From contig OZ037856.1 in the NCBI GenBank assembly GCA_964035575.1, positions 558,001 through 622,000 of the forward strand: a stretch of DNA of 64,000 nucleotides, read 5' to 3'. Each line of letters starts with the position of its first letter. Position 1 is the stretch's first letter. The position numbers and the translations under genes were made by a program. Below, piece after piece: positions 1 to 11,599 of the stretch. The notes beneath the pieces were generated by a model. That model made no database searches. It had not been told where the DNA came from and saw only the letters and a program-made list of their open reading frames with translations. The DNA comes from Rhynchopus sp. YZ270_cl-10 (lineage: Eukaryota; Euglenozoa; Diplonemea; Diplonemida; Diplonemidae).

Positions 1-293
1 CATTGGTGTGGCGGAGTGTCGTTTGCCTCCTTCAAGTGAGGTCGGGTGTTGAAACGGCGTTCGACGTTTCCCTTCAGTTGCGTCAACGCGCTGCGTACCG
101 GGTCCGGTAGTGCGGTCTCTCTCGCACGCACAGCGGCATCCCTCGCGGTGTCCGCCCGCTTCAAGCGTGCTCGCGTGTCGAGCAGCTTCTGAACCTCCTT
201 TGGAAGCTCTTTCAGGTTCACGTTCTCCCCAGTACAGTTAGGCACTGCGCAGACACCGGGGTGGACGCCGTGTGCACATAATGCGGGTGGCAT
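1..293 (-). CDS. Partial hypothetical protein, N-terminal 97 residues, cut by window edge
   Basis: An open frame runs from an ATG at 293 down to the window edge with no stop. It begins MPPALCAHGVHPGVCAVPNC, which places one His and three Cys close together and could form a small metal site, although this is inference. The rest is hydrophilic and charged, with a stretch rich in Arg, Ala, Lys and Asp that looks alpha-helical (around residues 30-65). GC content and codon use resemble the confirmed genes nearby. I do not recognise the family. The ATG follows a purine-rich, AT-rich leader, consistent with a true start. Confidence 0.55.
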   Translation of the reverse strand, partial: MPPALCAHGVHPGVCAVPNCTGENVNLKELPKEVQKLLDTRARLKRADTARDAAVRARETALPDPVRSALTQLKGNVERRFNTRPHLKEANDTPPHQ

Positions 294-884
294 GTGTCAC
301 CTGAGAGAGAGAAAACTTAAAGAGACATCGACTCAGAGCTCCTCTCAGGATGGCGTGAGGAGAGATGAGAGAGAGGGATAAAGGGAGGAAGGCCAGATGC
401 GCAAGCAGAGTGGATGTGAGTACAGACCCCCATCACGACTTCGTCTTCGTCAGATAGTAGGAGAAAAAAGGAGAAGTAAAAGATGAAGCAAGACGATGTA
501 GAAAATAGGTCAAATGGTCCTAAGTCTCCAGTTGTTTTGTCAACTTGAAAAAAGAAGAAAAAAAGGGGGGCTGTGTTTTGAATGTGCTTTTGCTTTTTGT
601 CTGGATCGTTTTGTCAGCACTTTTTTTTTGAGGATTTGGTGGGAGGGTTCTCCCCCAGTTCAAAAGCTTTTTTTTTTGGGACTAAAATTTGTTTAAATTT
701 TCAAGTTTTTTTTTTTTGCCTTTCAAACTTATCAATAAAGCGGGTCTCAAAGAACCCCAACAGGCACATGAGAAATATCTAAAAAAGAACTTTTTGATCC
801 AGATCCAGGTTATTTTTTAAAGTATCAAAATCGAGCTAGGGGGCGAATAGCACAGGGAGTGACCTATCAGATCTTCTGCATGCG
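294..884. other. Intergenic, AT-rich, no gene seen
   Basis: This stretch lies between the start of the edge gene and the stop of NAA30. It holds purine-rich tracts (about 300-400), several T-runs of 8-10 bases (about 620-720) and an AATAAA near 734. The short open frames here have no protein-like composition. Confidence 0.6.
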
Positions 885-2455
885 CTAGGGCTGTACAAGC
901 CACAGCTTCAAACGGTACGCGTCTGTTCCGTGCTGGTAGTACTGTGGGGTGAGGTTCGGGTAAAAAACGATGAAAGGCTGAGTAGTTCACTGTGTAACAT
1001 TGAACCTGTGGGCTTATCGATACGACAAAGGCTAGGCTATTTAGAGACCGCACACCTCATCCCCATAAGCGAGATGAGACATTAAAGGAAACTCTGGTCA
1101 GGTTGTTGTTGGGATGTACATCCTCTCCTCGGCATACCTTGTCCAGCCGCTTGTCTCTCACAAACCCCAACCCCTCGTACAGCATCAATGCACCAGAGTT
1201 CCCAATCTCTGTCTCCAACACCACCTCCGTGCACCCCTTCTTCTTCATCGTGTCCACCGCAAGCATGACCAGCTTCGACCCAAACCCGTTGCTTCTGAAG
1301 TCCTGGTGCACGGCAAGCATGGCGACGTAACCTCGTATCCGCGATGGGTACTTCGCTTGCTGTGGGGGGGGGGGGGGGGGGGGGTTTGTGGGTTGGCAAA
1401 AAAGAATAATTGGCAAGATAATCATAAGCCTCTGCGTAGTGACCTGAGAAGGGTTGAAAAATGCACACTCCTTGCCAGACAGCGGCAGACGCAGGCCCAG
1501 TTCAGGCAGGCCCAGTTCTCAATTCATTATTTACACATTTTCCACAACACAAAGGGGGCATACCTCAGACGCCTTGCACGTGATCGCACCTACCATCTTT
1601 GAGACCGAAGGGTCTGCAGAGTCCTTTAGCAGTGCAAGCCAGCACAGATCCGGCCAGCTTTCGATGAAGTATCTGTACGTGAAAATCGGGTACGGCTCAC
1701 TCAGGTCTGCCGACATCATGTCGATTATGTCCTGCATTTGCTCCTGTGGGTGGGGTTGTGTGTGTTTGGATATTCAACGTTCACACTTCAGACACTTTCT
1801 CATCATACTGAACAGAAGGTTCTGTTACTGCAAACAAATGACTGTTCGTTTTTCAACCCCGTAACGTTTGAAAGATCGGGCAGTAGGATGGGGTGGTTTG
1901 TAGTGGAAAACATACGAAGGACCGGTACTGCTCGTACTGCACGTACTGTGTGTCGTGCCCTCGTACTGGGTATTTCTTGCCTGTCTCTTCTTCAAGGGTA
2001 ACAAACTCAAAGAGCGTTTTGGGTGGCTGTGTTGGGATGTGTTTGAAATGAGTTGTTCTTTGTGCAAATCTTATAACCTGCGTAATACTTAGGCAAACAG
2101 CTCTGCTGGCACAGAATTTCTGTCCACCAAAAATGGGAAGTGTCTTGGTCAGTGTACTACTGGTTGGTGCACTTCACCAACACCACAATGAGCGTCGACG
2201 ACACCACAAATGACGACCGAACACTTTTCATTGCGTGCAGGGCAGGGGGTTGCTTGAGTAAGGGATGCAAACCACAACAGGTGACAACAAAACACATACC
2301 CACTCACGGTGCTCCTCTGGTGCCTCTTCAACAACAGTCTTGTTCACCTGCACCGCTGTCCCCTGCAGCGTCAGGTCCACATCGGCTGCTGCGTTCCCAT
2401 TCCCATTCCCGTTGCCACCTCCTTTCTTGGCCTTACCCTTTTTTTTAGCCGGCAT
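885..2455 (-). CDS. NAA30: NatC N-terminal acetyltransferase catalytic subunit (NAA30/MAK3), 5 exons
   Basis: Catalytic subunit of NatC, which acetylates the N-terminus of nascent proteins starting Met-Leu, Met-Ile or similar at the ribosome. Exons: 2455-2300, 2026-1916, 1743-1564, 1359-1138 and 941-885, all joined in phase 0 (241 residues). Residues 1-52 are a lysine- and Gly/Asn-rich tail. The GNAT fold follows: [14 protein letters not shown], then the acetyl-CoA loop region [10 protein letters not shown] (family R/Q-x-x-G-x-G/A), [28 protein letters not shown], and the C-terminal [15 protein letters not shown], all close to human and yeast NAA30. The last two exons were found by completing the family C-terminus: GTATGC at 1137 and CCCCACAG before 941. 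Reading past that donor would give an unrelated 25-residue tail. Introns are 156-273 nt. The third contains a run of about 18 G on the plus strand. Confidence 0.95.
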
Positions 2456-2826
2456 GTTTTCCTTCTATTCGTTTTGGTGTTGGGGAGAGTGGGTGGGCGT
2501 GGATTGGGAACAAAGCAGAGTGTTATGCAAAACTGAAAGCTTCGATTATCGTTAAACAGTACTCATAATAACAGAATAAAACGCATTGGGAGGCTAGAGA
2601 GCGTGAGAGAGACGCTAGATGTTTTGTAATAAACGAGGCAAGCAGAAGAAGAACAAAAAAAAAAAGGCGGTGCAACGAAAACTATTTTCGCGGTGCGGGG
2701 CGTGGGCGGGCCGATCCTGTAAAGCATTTCCCTGTGATAGCTGTGGGCGACCTGTATTGTGTATAAAATGTCATAAAGTTATTTCATATACATTCTTTTC
2801 TGACGAAAAGAAGGTATAGAGGGGTG
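2456..2826. other. Intergenic, no gene seen
   Basis: Gap between the NAA30 start and the end of the next gene. It includes A-runs around 2640-2670 and AATAAA near 2573. Nothing else was recognised. Confidence 0.5.
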
Positions 2827-3796
2827 CTAAAAATGCACCCTTGCTGCAAAAGTCATAAAGACAACTTTGTAAGATGGATGTGCCTCATCTTTATCACCAT
2901 CGTTATCGCCCTTTATGAGATGACCCTGAGCCTCTCTGTGCTTTGTCTCCCGAACGCAAAAGGTGAAGCTGAGTACAAAACGCTACAGACACAACACAAA
3001 CCCTTCCACACAGCACTTCTTCCCTAACATACATTACTGTCGGCGTCGTATCTGAGTACCCTTTCAACGGTGGTCTGTTCTGCGTTGCCTTCCGCACTAC
3101 CCCACTTCTCCCACTGGGTGTCCCTGCAGATGACTCCGACGCGTTTGAACCCCTCCGCAGCCCGTTCGACGGCAGACCCACCGACCCTACTGCCAAACCC
3201 TTTATGGGCGAGGCGAAGTCATTGCTTCCTGCACGGGGCGCTACACCTCGTCTTGCTGTCGACCCTGTTGTCACCCTAGACCGCGACGACGATGCGACAC
3301 TAGCAGCAGACGGAGACGCGACAGACGCAGCCTCACTCTGACTTGCTGCAGACGGTGTGTACTCAGACTTCTGCCGTTTCCAGGTAGGACACACATCCGT
3401 AATATCAATTCCCTTCACAGCCGACCTCCAGGACACATGGGGTTTCGATATATAGGCCATGCACATCTCCGGGGTTGCATCATCCCACACACTGTGTCCT
3501 GTTGTCACTGAAGCTGCGTCTGCATTGTTTGTAGAACGCTTTGCGGGTGTTGGTGGGGGTGATGCGACACTCCCCCGCTTTTTCTCCTTTTCTCGCGCCC
3601 TGTTTTTCCGTTCGATGTTCTCCATAATCTCGTTGTGACGTTGCAGCACATCTTTGAAAGGTACCTGTCCCGTAGATTCGTCTCGTTTCCGTGGTGTGCG
3701 GTTGGGTGTGTTGTTAGACCGGCTGGGAGATGATGGGGAGGGTGAAGAAGGTGAAGGCTGTGGGTCCTCTGTGCGAGGCGATGAGGTGGCTTGCAT
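2827..3796 (-). CDS. Hypothetical low-complexity Ser/Pro/Ala-rich protein
   Basis: A long open frame starts at ATG 3796 and runs unbroken to about 2903. The N-terminal 35 residues are Ser/Pro repeats. Residues 45-75 are a basic, probably helical segment (VPFKDVLQRHNEIMENIERK onward). A more ordered stretch around residues 105-145 contains WDDATPEMCMAYISKP and DITDVCPTWKRQ. The remainder is Ser/Ala-rich and probably disordered. A GTATGT donor at 3032 and a CACAG acceptor near 2941 would replace the last 40 or so codons with a 37-codon exon ending at 2827. If that intron is not used, the frame ends at 2903. I do not recognise the family. The composition suggests a scaffold or nuclear protein, but no function is assigned. 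Confidence 0.6.
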
Positions 3797-4040
3797 TATT
3801 GGGCTCTATTTTGGTTCTATGTGTAAAAAAAATGAATGCCTGGATAAATGGGTGTTGTAATTGCAATGAGCATCTGAAAAGTGGTGGTTTTGGTCTTACT
3901 GTTGACTACTTAGGTTAAGAAAAACTGGAAAGTGTAAATGACACTGAACCGCACACCCCTGGACAGGGGGGTGTGGTGCTGTGTGAAAGAAAGAGATGGA
4001 AAGTGCAAGAAAGGGTGGGGGTCAAGGGGGAAAAGCGCTG

Positions 4041-5946
4041 CTACGCAAGTTTGCTTGCGGCGATGGAGGGTGAGAGGAGGTTCTGTTTGGGGAAGTCGTC
4101 GTACTCCTCATCGGACGATTCGTTACGCCAGGCGTGCATTGTGGCCACGTTGCGTTCGCGTTCACGTTCCGCCACTTTGTTGGACTTCTTTTCCTGGATC
4201 TGCCCGTCCCAAATCTTGCGCAGCTCCTTCTGCTGCTTGCGCAGAACAAGGTGGTCGTCATCCTCCATCTCCATCTCAATCTTGATGGACCTGTCGATGT
4301 GGCGCTTGTCGGAGTATTTCTTCAGGCCGTTGTTCAACTTCTTCTTTTTGTTGCCTTGCTCGACCATTAGCTGGTTTTCGCGCTGCACCTCGACGGCAGC
4401 CGTTCTTCGTGTGTTGCGTTCGTGGCGTTCGTCCTCTGCCATTTGTTGTGCGGTCCTACTCTTGAAAAAGAAGTTGCCGCTGTGGTCGGTGTCATCGCGA
4501 TCCCGTGCAATGGAAGCAGGGTTGCGTGAGTACTGCAGGCGGACGTGAGGTGAGCATGCTGCTGCGCGCGTCTCCTTCGACTTCACATACGCCTGGTACT
4601 CGCTCTGCAGAGCACTGCGGTCGCGCAGCTTCTTCTCCTTCTCACAGCGCTCCTCCTCCTGCCACTGCGCACTCTTCAGCTCAAAGGCCTTTAGATCCTC
4701 TTCGCGGTTCGCCTGCGCACGGTCGCGCTTTTGGCTTTGCAGGGCTTCAATCTTTTCTCTGATTCTGTCACCGGTTCTGTGGGGTGAGATGTGCTCAAAG
4801 CGGCCCCAGTATGTGTCGCCCACTGGGGGAGCTTCGGGGCGGTGCTGGCGCTTGCATGTGGTGAGGTTATCGGCTTGGACGCGCTTGGCGACGACCTTCC
4901 GGTCGCGTGACTCATCTGCCGTGCGTTGCTTCTGCACCTCCTCCTGTTCGCGTGCGATCAGCATGCGGCGTGCGTCGTTCTCCTTCTCGATACGCAGCTG
5001 CTGCACCCGTGCCCGTTTCTGTTCCTCCCACGCCACCACATAAGCCTTGTTTCGCATCCGTCGGTACGCAGCCTTGTTCCGCAACCGATTCGCGTACTTC
5101 TGATTCGCCATTTCCTGGCTCGGCTCTCTGCTGGAGAAGGGATGAAGGAATCAAAGGGCCAAGAAGCATACCTGTCGTCTGCCTGGTACAGCCGATCCAG
5201 TGTTGCTGGGGAGGGTTCGCGATGTGCCGCCGTGGGCGTCTGGTCTGCAGGATGTGCCTCGGGATGCGATGGCGGGTCCTGAGTCATGATGAGACAACAG
5301 TTGTGGTTCGCACACCCATTAGTACAGACTGGGTATTGCCTCTTTACACAAACCCAACAGGAACTCCACACCACAAGATGCAAAAGAAATTTAGTTTTCA
5401 CCCGAATAACAATAACAAAAAAATAACATACCGACCGTGCAAACGCGAGGGCGTTATTGAGGTGTGCGCGGACTTGTGAGATGCTGCCGTCGTCGTCGTT
5501 GGTGAGGCTTTGCTTTGACATGCGACCACGCATCGGGCCTGCACTCGAGGGACGCGACGACACACGCGATTCGGGCCGGTCACTCTGCGGATACTGTGGC
5601 ATCGCTGTGCCGGTGTGCGGACTGGGCAGGCCATAGCTTTGCTGATGCGGGGACTCTTCAGCCCTACTTAAGTCCACATCACGCGGCGCAAGCGTATCAG
5701 ATTCATACGTCTTCTGCGACGATCCCCCCTTCCATACCTGTGTGTGTGGGTGTTATGGGGGAGAACGGATAAGGTGGGTAGGATGTTGAAAGTGCTACGC
5801 ATATGTCGACATGAACATCAAAAGGGAGGGCAAGTAGTGTGTGCATGTAGGGTGGGGGGTATACCTTTCGCAGCGCCTTGTTGTTGACGTTGCTGCAGTG
5901 CCTCTCAATGTGGCGGAGAAAGGTGCTGTTCCATTGTGCTTCGCAT
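4041..5946 (-). CDS. Coiled-coil protein of unknown function, at least 4 exons, 5' end unresolved
   Basis: Exons: 5946-5865, 5737-5432, 5278-5172 and 5127-4041. Donors are GTATAC, GTATGT and GTATGC, and acceptors are CACACACAG, GACTCAG and CAGCAG. Frames join cleanly across all three introns. The first exon here begins after an acceptor (ACTACAG), so at least one upstream exon is missing. The last exon (about 360 residues) is dominated by long charged helices rich in Arg, Lys, Glu and Gln, for example NRLRNKAAYRRMRNKAYVV and REQEEVQKQRTADESRD, typical of ciliary or cytoskeletal coiled coils. It ends with an acidic patch (NESSDEEYDDFPKQN). The middle exons are Pro/Ser-rich. The ATG at 5111 is open but is not the start, because the frame continues into the upstream exon. 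No family was identified. Confidence 0.75.
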
Positions 5947-6385
5947 CTGTAGTTTGTGGATTGTGGATTGGATTCAACTAGGAAAAATCGTGAACAAATC
6001 GCTGGTAACAAAAAAAAGCTCGTTGCGTTCCCACTACGTTTGCCTCTGCGCTCTCACCCAAATCAAGGACATTTACCTCTCCAGCTGAAAATAACACTTT
6101 CGTTTTTAAGAAGGAATCCGTTGTTGGGCACCTCCCATGTATCTGCTCCCGTGATTTCTTGTAAAAAGTATCAAAAGGAACCCCCCCATCCCAAAAAAAT
6201 GAATTCAAAGCAAATAATGTCCGGGAAGTAAATAAGTGATAGTATATCATCCAAAATCTCGCTAGCCGTATACTTTTTCATATTTTTCACTCAGAAATGT
6301 GAGATGCATATTTTTTATCGTCCGACACCGGAATTGAACGTTTCGAAACCGCGCTTTCAAAAGAAATAAAAATCTCAAAAAAATA
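5947..6385. other. Intergenic with a box-B-like repeat
   Basis: This probably contains the missing first exon of the coiled-coil gene, which I could not place. At 6326-6372 there is a copy of a short repeat, CCGGAATTGAACGTTTCG, followed by AAATAAA. On the minus strand it reads GTTCAATTCC, a match to the polymerase III box B core (GTTCRANTCC). Related copies lie at 14236 and 14949. Confidence 0.5.
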
Positions 6386-8761
6386 GGGGGGTATGTAATT
6401 TGACCGGTTCTGACCGGTAACTAAACCAGTGTGTTGTCAAAAATTCCCGAAATAATCGGGTATTTTTGTGTACAAATAGTACCCGGTCAAAATAGGGTAT
6501 GTAATTTGACCGGCACCCCATTTTGACCGGCATTTTGACCGGGTACTATTTATACACAAAAAACACGGGTTGCCTACGACGCTTCTAAGGTGCTCGCTCT
6601 CCATACCTAGACCCTCGAATTTTTTTTTTTGCCCCTATATTGGGCTAATTTCGACGATTTGAGGCCATTAAAAGCAAAATTTGGCACTTTTGAGCATCTA
6701 GGGGGGTCTAAAACGCGGTTCCGCGAACCCAAAATTTCGTGATTTTTACCACAAAAACAAGTCGATTTTTGAAAAAATCTCAAAAAAAAAAATCCCAATT
6801 TTTTTTTTTTCACAAGTGTTTTTGAGGCCTGCTCACTACACCCTAGGTCCCCTTCTGGGACCAAAAAGTCAAAAAAAGCAAGAATTGGGCTGTTTTGAGC
6901 ATCTAGAGTTAATTCCCCAGTCATTTTCTGTACCACCAGTGCATTTAGTATGGGCCAGCGCCTTGTCAAAAAATCAAAAAATCTCAAAAAAAAAAATTTT
7001 TTTTTTCGGGAAAATTTCGACCCCTGAGTTGGGTTTTTGGGCACCAAAAAGTGCAAAAAAACGCAAAAATCGGGTGTTTTGACGATCTGGGTGTAAACCA
7101 TATGGCAGCGTCCGCGAAAGACCCCCCCCCTAAAGCTAACATCCATGCTTATTGGTATTTCACTAATTAAAATTTTGGTATTTTATAAGATTTTTTTTTT
7201 AAATGAACTCAGAGTTAAGTTTCTGAGTTCATTAAAAAAAAAATCGGTGAAAAATTCCGAGTAGGTATTAATTTAGATAGGAAAAGCTATGTCAACAGCT
7301 ATGTGTCCCCTTATTTTACCTGTAAATACTAAGGATATACAAGGAAATCCTCACAAACACCCATATAACCACCCATAGAACAACACAACAGGGGGAAATG
7401 TAATCACCAGCCAAAGCATTCGCTCAGGAGCTGAAAACCCGGCCTTTCCGAGGCCTAAAAAACTTCGCCGAGCTGCAGGTGTATGCAGGGGTCCACTGGC
7501 AGGGGGGCAAAGGGTGGGGCGCGAGGAGCTGGATGCGCGAGGTGTGTAGCTCGAAGCATATGTCCCTCCATATGCAGAAGACAACCACCAGGAGAAAAGG
7601 GGTGTCCGCCGTTTACTACTCCTGTAGTTGCATCAGCGACACCCTCAGGACAGTGACAGCGAGACGGAGGAGGAAGAGGAGGAACAGGCGGACAATTGTC
7701 TGCAACTCTTGGAGAGACTCATCACGGAGGTCAATAGGGTCACTCAAAAAAGGGGGTTTTCTGCGAGAAAGTCGACATCGCCGCAGACGACCCGGAGCGT
7801 GAAGCTCTTTCGCGCTCTATTTAGAGTGTTCGGAGGGGGCGACAAGCCTCCACCCCCCCTTTCCTCCCCCCCTTTTTGATAATGGGTTTAGAGACAGATA
7901 TTAGTGAATTCCTTCCTATATCCTTAGTATTTACAGGTAAAATAAGGGGACACATAGCTGCTGACATAGCTTTTCCTATCTAAATTAATACCTACTCGGA
8001 ATTTTTCACCGATTTTTTTTTTAATGAACTCAGAAACTTAACTCTGAGTTCATTGTAAAAAAAAATCTTATAAAATACCAAAATTTTAATTAGTGAAATA
8101 CCAATAAGCATGGATGTTAGCTTTAGGGGGGGGGTCTTTCGCGGACGCTCCCATATGCATTATGCACCTTATGCATTACTGCAGGGGCCCACATTTCGTG
8201 TACAAAAACACGCATATTTCACATTTCCTTAGCAATTCTTTTCACAAGTACGGAGTTTGACCTGACAAAATTTTGTTTTATCGCCCAAAATCGGGCATGG
8301 TAGGTCATAAAATGGCCCAAAGAATCCAAAGAAAACCTCAGAAATAGATGTTCGCGAAAAAATTTCGCAAGTCAAAATTCAGCCGCAATACCCTGTGACT
8401 GTAGTGGCTAGAGAACACGCATGCAGACCCGTTCCTTGCAATTTCCAGTGTTGTGTTTATCAATGCATGCATCCAGAGGACCCCTGGTTTACGAAATCGT
8501 AAGCACTCCTGTGCAAAAATGAAGTCGGTTTTTGACCCAAAATCGGGGTGGGTGGGTCATAATTTGCTCCAAATTTGGCCGAAAATCGGGATTTTTCTGA
8601 AAATTTCATTGTGCCCAGCAAAAATCCTTGCTTTTTTGAAGAATTTTCCAAAAAATATGCTATACCCCCTATGACTGGACCCAACTCCCCTCACTCTTTT
8701 TTTTTTCACCCAAAGGGCCGGTCAAATTTTACACACTAATACACAAAGTTACATACCCCCC
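6386..8761. mobile_element. Old TIR element with GGGGGGTATGTAA ends, interrupted by a second element
   Basis: The left end GGGGGGTATGTAATTTGACC (6386) is mirrored on the right by TTACATACCCCCC (ending 8761), with TTTGACCGG nearby on both sides. ATA flanks both ends and may be the target duplication. No transposase was seen. The body is AT-rich with many runs of A and T and the recurring words CCCAAAATCGGG and TCTGAAAATTT. Near the left end, 6455-6575 folds on itself (GTACCCGGTCAAAAT against ATTTTGACCGGGTAC). Removing the nested element leaves about 1.3 kb. It is a non-autonomous element of unknown family. The end homology is short, so the outer boundaries are tentative. Confidence 0.55.
7105..8150. 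mobile_element. Non-autonomous long-TIR transposon (MULE- or foldback-like)
   Basis: Two inverted repeats of about 232 bp (7105-7336 and 7917-8150) are nearly identical. The outer ends read GAGCGTCCGCGAAAGACCCC or a one-base variant. A 7-bp direct duplication, CCATATG, flanks the element at 7098-7104 and 8151-8157. Each TIR itself contains a perfect hairpin (ATGAACTCAGA paired with TCTGAGTTCAT). The core of about 580 bp has no convincing transposase; its open frames are short and lack family motifs. Long TIRs with a 7-9 bp duplication are typical of Mutator-like elements, but the family is inferred. The near identity of the arms suggests recent insertion. Confidence 0.8.
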
Positions 8762-9052
8762 ATAAAAAAAATTTTTTTTCTGAAATGGGAAGCCTCTTTT
8801 TTACTTTCAACGGATGTCATCCGTCCGATTTTGAGAAACCCCCCCCCCTCCCCCCCCGGAGAAGATTGTAAATTTGGCAACCTGAAGTTTTCGGCTTTTG
8901 GACAGACGTAAAAAAATTCGAAAACCAGCGGAAGTGGATTTCCGAGCTCCCCGCTTTTCACCACAAAAAAAATCGACCACTTTAGGGGTGGCATCAAAAC
9001 AAAAAACGCGGACAATGTCCGCGTTTTTGGGGAATTTCAGACCCCCCCCTCC

Positions 9053-11573
9053 TAGGCCTCCCCAAAATCGTCTACCCCAAAAATAAAAGACATAAAAGAC
9101 ATAAAAGACATAAAAGACATAAAAGACGTATAAAAGACATAAAAGACATATAAAAGACCATGGTGGTATACATGCACTCGTAGAGGTTACTGGCTGGAGG
9201 GGAACAGTGGAGAAGGGTACAAATGGGTTTTTCTGACGTTTTTGATATTTTTGCTTCTGATCTTGATTTTTTGGTTTTTTTTTTCCCTTGTAGAGAGGGT
9301 AAACAGTGGCTATTTTTGCCTGCTCTTTATCTTGTCATGCAAACACGTGCTTACAGCACTCATCTTGTGCAAACGCTGGATATCCAGGCACTCGCGGCCG
9401 TCACTGATTCTTCCCATCATGGAGAAGAACCTCTCCTGGTTGGCCGAGTGCGGAACTATGCGACAGTATTTCACTCCCAGCGCTGGAAGTGACGTGCCTC
9501 TCATCAGCTTAGCTGCAATTCTCCACCAATCTTCAGGCTGTCGTGAGGAAAATAGAAGGAAGTGTTTATTTTTGATCACATACGTTCTTCTGTTTGGCAT
9601 TAGCCCAGATGCTGGTGCTCTGGTACTTGCCCTCTTTGGTCATGAAGTCGACCAGCTCCTGCTCCGCTTGCTCTCCCCCAAGGGTCTTCACTGCTTTCTC
9701 AGCTTTGTTCAGGTACTCAGCAGGGTCGAAGAGTTTCAAGAAGGGGGTCAGCAACGACGGTTCTTTCACTTCTTGTTCGATGTAGAGGCTGGGGTGGAGA
9801 ATCATGGCGGTCAGGCAGACGGGGCAGTTCTCGTAGCGGGTTTTGCGTTTGTCAAGTGACTCTACTACCGTGTCGAACTTCTCTTGCAACGTGGGGGGCA
9901 CCGTCAGTGTGTTGAAGTACTTCTTCATCGCCCACCAGCACGGAATCACCTGTCCCAGCCTTGCCTCATCGCCCTCTAGCATCAGGATTAGCGCATTCAC
10001 AGGCTTCAACAGTTTTAGGGTAAAATGGAATTCCTGGAAGAACCCCATGTCGTCGAAAAGCCTCGTGATTTGAGGATATTGCCTCTTGAGGGATGCCTCC
10101 TCGGGGTCGTCGTTGATGGCGCGCAACACCTCGATGTTCCCTGCAATGTCCTCGAACGCGGTGCAGGTGGTCAACCAGCGGACATCCATGGGTGCATGGG
10201 GAAGTCCCTTGTTGGTGGAGTTCAACTCCACTTGTTTCTTCAGGTACGTTTTACGAAATGATTCCGTATTCCTGATAGCGGAGATCATTGCGTGTACCCA
10301 CTCCGACACGTGTGTAAAGGGCATCTTTACAGGCTTTTTGTTCTTCTGCCTGAACCCGATTGTGTCGTTTAAAAAACGATTGGCACAATGACACACGCAC
10401 AAAATACACACAATCCCGTTCGCCTCGGCCCACTGTGTCGCTGCTGACCACACATTCGAGCCCCCATCAACCACCACAGCCACCCATTTGACCCCTGTCC
10501 TCTCCGACCCTACTTTCTGGAAGTATGTAAGCAGGATGGCGGCGGTGAAGCTCTTCTCCTCCATTGTCGCCGTCTCAAGGTTGAGGCGCCACGGAGCTGT
10601 TGCGGTAAACGAGATCACATGGTCTTTGTTGTGCCGTGACAACCAAGCATCGGCGTGGAGGACGACGTATTCCTCCTTTTCGAGCTGCTGAATGAGGGGG
10701 GTGACTTCTTCGTCGCACACGGCATTCAGCAACGAGTCTCGCAACATGTCATCGGTCGCAATGTGTCTCACCGTCCCCCGCAATTCACGGACAAAATCTT
10801 TAAAAAAAGGGTTGCGGGTTTGGTTGAACGGAATATTTCCGGAGAACCACCAGCGCGCTTGCGCCATGTCGATGCGCGTCTGCTGTGTGGCGGTTGTTGC
10901 AGGAGAGACGTGAAGCAACGACTGACGCTGTCTTTTGGGAAGAGGAGGAGCGGGAACTAAATCGGAGGTCTGAGTTCTTGGGGGTTCTGTGAGGTTGGAT
11001 GAAGGCAGCACTGGCTCATCCGCATCGATCACGGTAGGTGGTGCTGGTGGTTCTTCCCCTGGCACTGGGTTGGCAGCTGTGACTTCGTTCCCCTGCGCTG
11101 GAGCAGCTTCCTCTTCGTCGTCGTCGTCCTCTGCGTCGGCTTCATCCCTCTTCCTCTTCCTCTTCCTCTCCAGTGCCGCAAGCTCGTCCTTCGCTCTCTT
11201 CTTCTGCGCGTCCGTAGCCTGCTCGCAATGCAAAATGTGACCCTTCCTGCGTTCAGCGTTTGAAGATTTACCCATAGTGTCTCCGCACTCGCACTCTAGC
11301 TTCCCCGAGACAATCTTCAACAGATCCCCAGTCCAACATTTTGCCTTCGGCATCTTTTTTTCTTTTTTTTATTTAATGTTCCTCAATAAACCTTCTGTGG
11401 TGTGAAATGAAGTGTGGGGTTGGGGTTAGGGTGGTGTTCTGCAGCTTACGTCAAAACAATGTCTTTTATGTCTTTTATGTCTTTTATCCCCAAAAACCCA
11501 GATTTTAAAAGACATTAAAAGACGTAAAAGACGTAAAAGACGTCTTTTATATAAAAGACGTTGGGGAGGCCTA
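9053..11573 (-). mobile_element. Complete hAT-superfamily DNA transposon
   Basis: The ends are inverted copies of TAGGCCTCCCCAA. A perfect 8-bp direct duplication, CCCCCTCC, flanks the element (9045-9052 and 11574-11581), the size expected for hAT. Both subterminal regions carry arrays of TAAAAGACA-type repeats (9088-9160 and 11460-11562), probably transposase binding sites. The interior encodes one intact transposase on the minus strand with one intron. The total is 2,521 bp. The intact frame, matching target duplication and crisp ends indicate a young, possibly autonomous insertion, placed inside an older TIR element. Confidence 0.93.
9310..11353 (-). CDS. hAT transposase, 665 residues, one intron
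   Basis: Catalyses cut-and-paste movement of the surrounding hAT element. Exons 11353-9584 and 9537-9310 join in phase 0; the donor is GTATGT and the acceptor ACGACAG. The intron is only 46 nt and uses the host-like donor. In order: a BED-like zinc finger (Cys6, Cys22/24, Cys43 and nearby His), an acidic and Pro-rich linker, a DUF659-type region (WWFSGNIPFNQTRNPFFKDF), the first catalytic Asp in LHADAWLSRHNKDH, the second in VVVDGGSNVWSAATQW, the C/H motif VCHCANRFLND, and the C-terminal hAT dimerisation block (PEDWWRIAAKLM, then NQERFFSMMGRISDGREC) with the catalytic Glu. Without the intron the protein would lose that essential last block. No stop or frame break was seen. Confidence 0.93.
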
Positions 11574-11599
11574 CCCCCTCCCCCCCCCAAAACGCGGAC

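Noticed and set aside
4041-5111. Start of the coiled-coil protein at the ATG at 5111
   Set aside because: The frame continues upstream through a clean acceptor into exons with matching phases; the ATG is internal.
6607-7146. 179-residue minus-strand frame in the old TIR element
   Set aside because: Composition is Phe/Lys-rich from A/T runs; it crosses an element boundary and matches no family.
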